64,000 nucleotides of DNA from Epiperipatus broadwayi (lineage: Eukaryota; Onychophora; Udeonychophora; Euonychophora; Peripatidae), in assembly GCA_028023455.1 (NCBI GenBank), contig JAQFVV010000027.1, positions 9,361,845-9,425,844 of the forward strand, written 5' to 3'. Position 1 is the first letter of the stretch. Every line of letters begins with the position of its first letter. The position numbers were made by a program, and so were the translations under genes. Shown piece by piece: positions 44,101 to 50,100 of this stretch. Under the pieces are notes generated by a model, which was not told the DNA's origin, searched no databases, and saw only the letters and a list, made by a program, of their open reading frames with translations.

Positions 44101-47100
44101 CAAAGTGGCCTCCAATGTGGCCCCCAAGCCAAAACAATTGCCCACCCCTGATGTACAATATATTAATAAATGGAGTAGAAAATTTAGTACATTTAATACA
44201 ATATTAAAATAAAATCAATACTTAAGTTGAAGATGTTTGTAATAAGTTATCATCAGTTTTAATCATCATCAATATTCTCTCCAAGTTTACTTCTATCTCT
44301 CCAACCCATCTTTAAATTTTCTTCCCCATTCATTTATCATATAGATTGTCTCTTTCTAAATCTTTTATAATCACTGGGATCTTGGTTAGGAGTTCAGATG
44401 TTTACCTCCTAATAGTAAGACATGACCAACTACATTTTATTCCTTTTTTTTTTTTTGCTGATAACAGTGATTCCAGTTTGCTTTTCCATTTAAGTGTTTC
44501 ATCTTCTATCCCCTTTTTACTTCCCATATTTCCCTGTATGATCTGAAGGTTTTGTATTGTTCTTCTGTTTAGTGACCATAATTCACATCCATAAGTAAAT
44601 ATGGTAATAGTTCATATACTGCACTCCACCGCTTGATGGTGCTGTTTTTCACCCAATGCACATTAATATACCGGTTCATGGGCCATTGGTTTCTATACAT
44701 AAAAGTAATACATTACTTTTTGTCTATATTGTCTGATTTCATGTATTATTTTGAGATTAAAAAAAAAAGAGACATGTATAAATTAATTACTGTACTTATT
44801 TTTGATTGAAAACAAACAAGTTTTTTCGGACAACAACTTGTGAAAGACTGCATCAGCAAGCACATAAATGTGCAGGGAGGGGGGGATGATGGTTTAGCCA
44901 ATCGTACAAAATGCATTGAGTTTAAACAACAACTTTTGAAATAGGAAAGGGTGAGGGAGGAAGGATACACTGAAATATGCAGGATGGGGAAAACAATGGT
45001 TTGGATCATCCAAAAGATGCAGTAGTCTAACAAAACCAACCTTACGATTTCCAAAAGGACTTGCAACCTTGCAAAAGAATTAAGGGAGTGAAATGGATTG
45101 ATCAAATCATATCATTAGGAGAGATAATAAAAGATTTGGCAACTAAATTTGTTAATGAACAAAATTGGTGTTTTTTAATCAAGTATTTTTTAAATTTATA
45201 TTTTTAGTCTTTTACACACTACATTTTCAATCTTTCTTCTTAACATATTGTTTATTTAATATATGATGGGTACGTTCAACCTAATTTTTGTCTAGATGTT
45301 TTCTTTATTTTAGTATTTCAACAACATAACTATTAAAAAATATTATAAATGAACCACCAGGAGGTACAATCACTGATGACTTTATTAAGTACTTTAATTC
45401 TTCACTGTAGCTACGTTTACATATATCAATGGTGATAAATTCCATTGATGTAGCAGATAAGCACAAGGAACATGGGATATCCTGATTTGTTGATGAGGCT
45501 CCAGTTACATCTAAGAAGGTCAGATCCATCTGGTTTTGTTCAATCTGGAAAAAGAAATTTATCTGGAACATTGCATTTCATCTTTTATATCATATGTCTT
45601 TGAGTGTAGATTTTTGGTTGAACATCCAAAAAGGGAATCTTGATTTAACCAGAGTTTTATATGGTTAAATTATATCTTTAATATTGGCAAGTTCAATTTT
45701 CTTTTTTTGTATATTTTATTTGGAAAAAACTTCTCATCTGATACTTGTTAAAAGAATATGTGAAAGAAGAAGTCACTGTAAAGGAGTAGATTTGAATGTA
45801 CCAGTAATAAATTTTATGATAATATCAATTGAGTGTCCAAAATTTAATGTGGAAACTTTTACTTTAAACAGGGGCACAATATTCACCAGCAAAATATGGT
45901 AATGCTAAATAAGCTCTTCTTAAAATATTTGCATCATAGCCTTAAGTAGTTCCAGCTAGCTTTCCAAAAAGATTATTAGAAAAATTTTGATCCGACCTTT
46001 AGCTGAATGAAAAAAATAGATGTATTAACCATGCATAGTTAACCTCCCTCTAACATGGCATTTCTACAACACACTAACATGATTTGAGAATCAGGGAATC
46101 CCCTCCCCCCCCATAACAGCATTCCTACAACACTTCCACTCTAACATGATTCAAGTGTTAGAGAAACTCTTCCTATAATATCACATTCATACAAGAAATT
46201 TTGACAGGGGAAATTCCTGTATAACAAAGGGCTGTGATGAGTTTTTTAAGAGCAAACACCATCTCTCAATATTTGTCATTTAAGCATGTATGAAAACACT
46301 CATTTAATGGTGATTACCAGTGATGATGAAGAAAATATTACATAACATTACTTAAATAATGAATGTAATAATGCTCACGGCTAAATGGATTTGTAAGTAA
46401 TCATTAATAACCAGTCAATACTTAGACAATCTTCATATCATTAACAATCAACAATTTCAAACTGTTGTCAAGGCAACCTCCTTATAACAATAAAGGTGGA
46501 ATCCCACCCTTATAATTGGTCCATTATATTTATATAAAGATTATAACTTGACCATAGAAATTGAAATTATTGATACAAAGAATGGTCAAGTTGCAATCTT
46601 GAATGTCTATATAAATATATTGGACCATTAATAAAAGTGGAATTCCACCTTTATTGTTATAAGGAGGTTGCCTTGACAATAGTTTGAAATTGTTGATTGT
46701 CTGAATGTTGAGTGATTTTTAATGATTATGTAATATTAATATGTTCAATTCTTGTTTTAATAAACACATTTCTCTTAGTTATAAAATGCAGAGTATAATT
46801 TTTTTTTAAACTTATGGAACCTAATTCCATTTTTTTGTAATAGTTCTTTATTTCATATAACAAAGTTGCATAACATGGCATTTTTTAGTAACACATTAAC
46901 CATGTTATATGGGGGGTTACCTGTAATTCTTTTATATATTTTATTATATTCTTTAATCAATTCACTATCGATCAAGGTATTTATAAATAACTAATTTCTT
47001 CTAATTTATAATTATCTCTATTTTTTTCATTTCTTGGAAAGCCACTAAACATGACATTAGTCTTTATCTCTAGTTCTATTTTTATACTTTCATCTGATAG

Positions 47101-50100
47101 TTCTATCAATTCCTAAATGAATGCCACAAGTGAGATGAAACACATAGAGTTTATATCAAGCCAGGTGACTAGTATTCATTTTTGAAGAAATATCACAGAT
47201 AAAAAAATGAGACATAATTATGATAGCAAACTGTGACTGCCTAATAAGCAAGAAAATCGGTAAAGATTTACTTTAGTGAGTACATCATATTCGCCCTCTA
47301 GTTTTTAAAATTAGAACTAAAATATTCTAAAATCTTATGTATATGCTCCTATATTACAATTACAGTAAATATTTATTAAAATGTAAAATAAATAAAAAAA
47401 TCATTTACCTTTTTAAGTATAATTCTGTCCTATGCATACTAGGAAGTTGGAGAAAAAGGGAGCAGTGCTGTTTGTACTCCGGAAGACAAATTCTTGGAGA
47501 TACGATGAAAATAAAGCTCTGCTGGTACCAGATTGGAATTCTCCTCCACATATTTTGAGTATTCTGGGTATGTATGTCTTGGTTTTCGGGATTCATGAAG
47601 TTGTCCTGGTGGATGACAACTGAATGCATATATAGTCTGCTGATGTTATTGTATGCAGCCCAGCCATCTGAAATTATGTGAGTACCTGGCAAAATGTACT
47701 GCTGGATTAGGGCCTCCAGTGTGACAGCCATTCTATCCGTAATTTCTGTCAAGAAGCACTTCCTTGTCACTCTTTCTATAGCACCAAAGACCCAATGACC
47801 TCTTCGTACAGTCCCCCTGTGGTATTTTCTGTGGAAATAATACGTTTCGTGTAACTATAAAACTATACATGTGCATGTAATTCGAATTTTTGAACCCAGA
47901 GTGTGTGTTTTTTTTTGTAATAAGTGGTATAAATCTAGATAGTTTAAATAGTTATAAATGTAGATAGTTTAAGTTTCAAATAATTTAAACTAATTATTTT
48001 AATTAATATAGTGTAATTATTTCAACTTCTTTAAAATGGTAAATATTTTTTTTATTATCTTTTACATTTTAATAAATTTTAATGTAATTGTAATATAGTA
48101 GCATATACGTAGGATTTTGGAATAATAATTTACTTCTAATTTTGAAAACTAGAGGACGAACATGATTTTTATGATGTGGTCACTAAAGTAAACCTTTACC
48201 AGAAAATCACATATGTAATATGACATAAATGAATTTAAAAATATGTAATTTTTTTAAGAAATACTTTTATTCACATAAATGCATTAAAAAACAAATAAGA
48301 AACTAAAAAAATAAACTTTCTTCGATTTTCACAAATAATAGCAGGGAGCAATATAAAATAGATTGTCATGGATACAATTTTTAAACTTGATCAGCCCATG
48401 CTTTTATTTGTGAAAACATTTATATTTTTAGCGCATTTATATGAATAATAATCAGAAAATAATAAATTCTTACAACAGCTATATAAATATCAAATTTTTT
48501 TATGTACATAAAAAGCCTTTTTCAGCACCTGATTTGGTATCCCTTTTCAAATGTTAATAATCTATTATGTTAATGAACTATTATAGACATAAAACCATCT
48601 AGTGTTCAATAATGAAATAAAAACAACCAATACCGATATAAATCATTAAAATAAATTCTTTTCCAATTTGATGATTTATATGAATAAAATCAATTTTTAA
48701 AACTTTTTTTTACATTTTTTATTTTCTATTTTATAGTTTGATACATTTCAAGAAATGTTTAGATGCAATTTAATACCACTAGATAGCAATATGAAACTCC
48801 TTATAAAATTAAAAATTTAAATTTTTTCCCTAATTTTTGCACTAAAATAGTTTAAAACTGTAAAAAAAAGAGTATTATTATCGGGAGTATATACGTAAAC
48901 AAAGTTTTGACTAGATTGGAAATTGATAAGTGTTTGAAAATTGATTAGTAGTAATGATGATGAAAAGATTATCTAATATTACTTAAATAATAAATGTAAT
49001 AATGCTCAAGACTAAATGAGTTTGTAAGTAATCATTAAAAACCAATCAACACTTAGACAATCCCAATATCATTAACAATAAATAATTTCAAACTGTTGTC
49101 AAGGCAACCTCCTTACAACAAAGTATTGTTATCGGGAGAATATATGTAAACAAAGTTTCAACTAGATTGGAAATTGATAAGTGGTTGAAAGTCATTGTTC
49201 ATGTGGTCATCTTTCAATGTGATGCACAGACCTAACTAAGCAAATCATTATTGGCCTCAAAGTCCATGAGATGTTGTTTATGGTCTAAAATCACGACATA
49301 TGGAGGAAGACAGGAATCTGTCACATAACACTTTTTAGAAGGACACTGACTAATTTGATGATCTTATATCTTCAATGAATAGCTGTCACTACTGATAATT
49401 TACATATTTCATTTCTTGACTTACATCCCATTAACTCAAGAACTAACAAACATTGAATGATTACCGCTTATATTGCCAGAACACCAGTCACAAATCCATA
49501 ACATGTTAATGTCTTGAATCTAATCTTAAATGGTTAAATCTGATGCCAAACCACTAAGTAGATATTTTGGGTATCCTCACTTTTTATAATAACTTTAGAT
49601 ATCTTGCATTCTTTCAACTGGGATAATATAGGAACAAAGACACCAAACTCTCCATATAGTAATGTCACTCAGGGCAAGCTAGAGTAATCAATGGATATAG
49701 GAATATTTGTGCATAAAATGCCTATCTAGTGTCTATTCATCCAAAATCCCCAGACTAGTTTCTAGCTTGTGGCTTTCATCAGTGAGGAGCTTTGGATATG
49801 AGAGCACTGCACTTAGATCTAAGGATCTAATGTAACCCTCCAGCAGCCACCTTTTACTTTATCAGCTAACTATAAAGCTTTGAGTCCAAAATGAGAACAC
49901 AATAAAGTTTTCAATTCAAGCTCATAAGCTTGTATAGTCATATAGATCTGAACTCAGTTCAGCATCCGTACTTTTTGGTGTCTTTGGTTCTTCAATAACC
50001 ACAGTTACCATAATCCTATCAGGCAGGATTGGTATTAAACCACTAAACATGATCACCATTCTTTATGCTGATGCAAAGTGTTTAGACATATGCTAAACTC

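Noticed and set aside
44746-45105. 119-codon minus-strand frame
   Set aside because: Hydrophobic, with no motif and no splice signals; partly overlaps LINE scraps.
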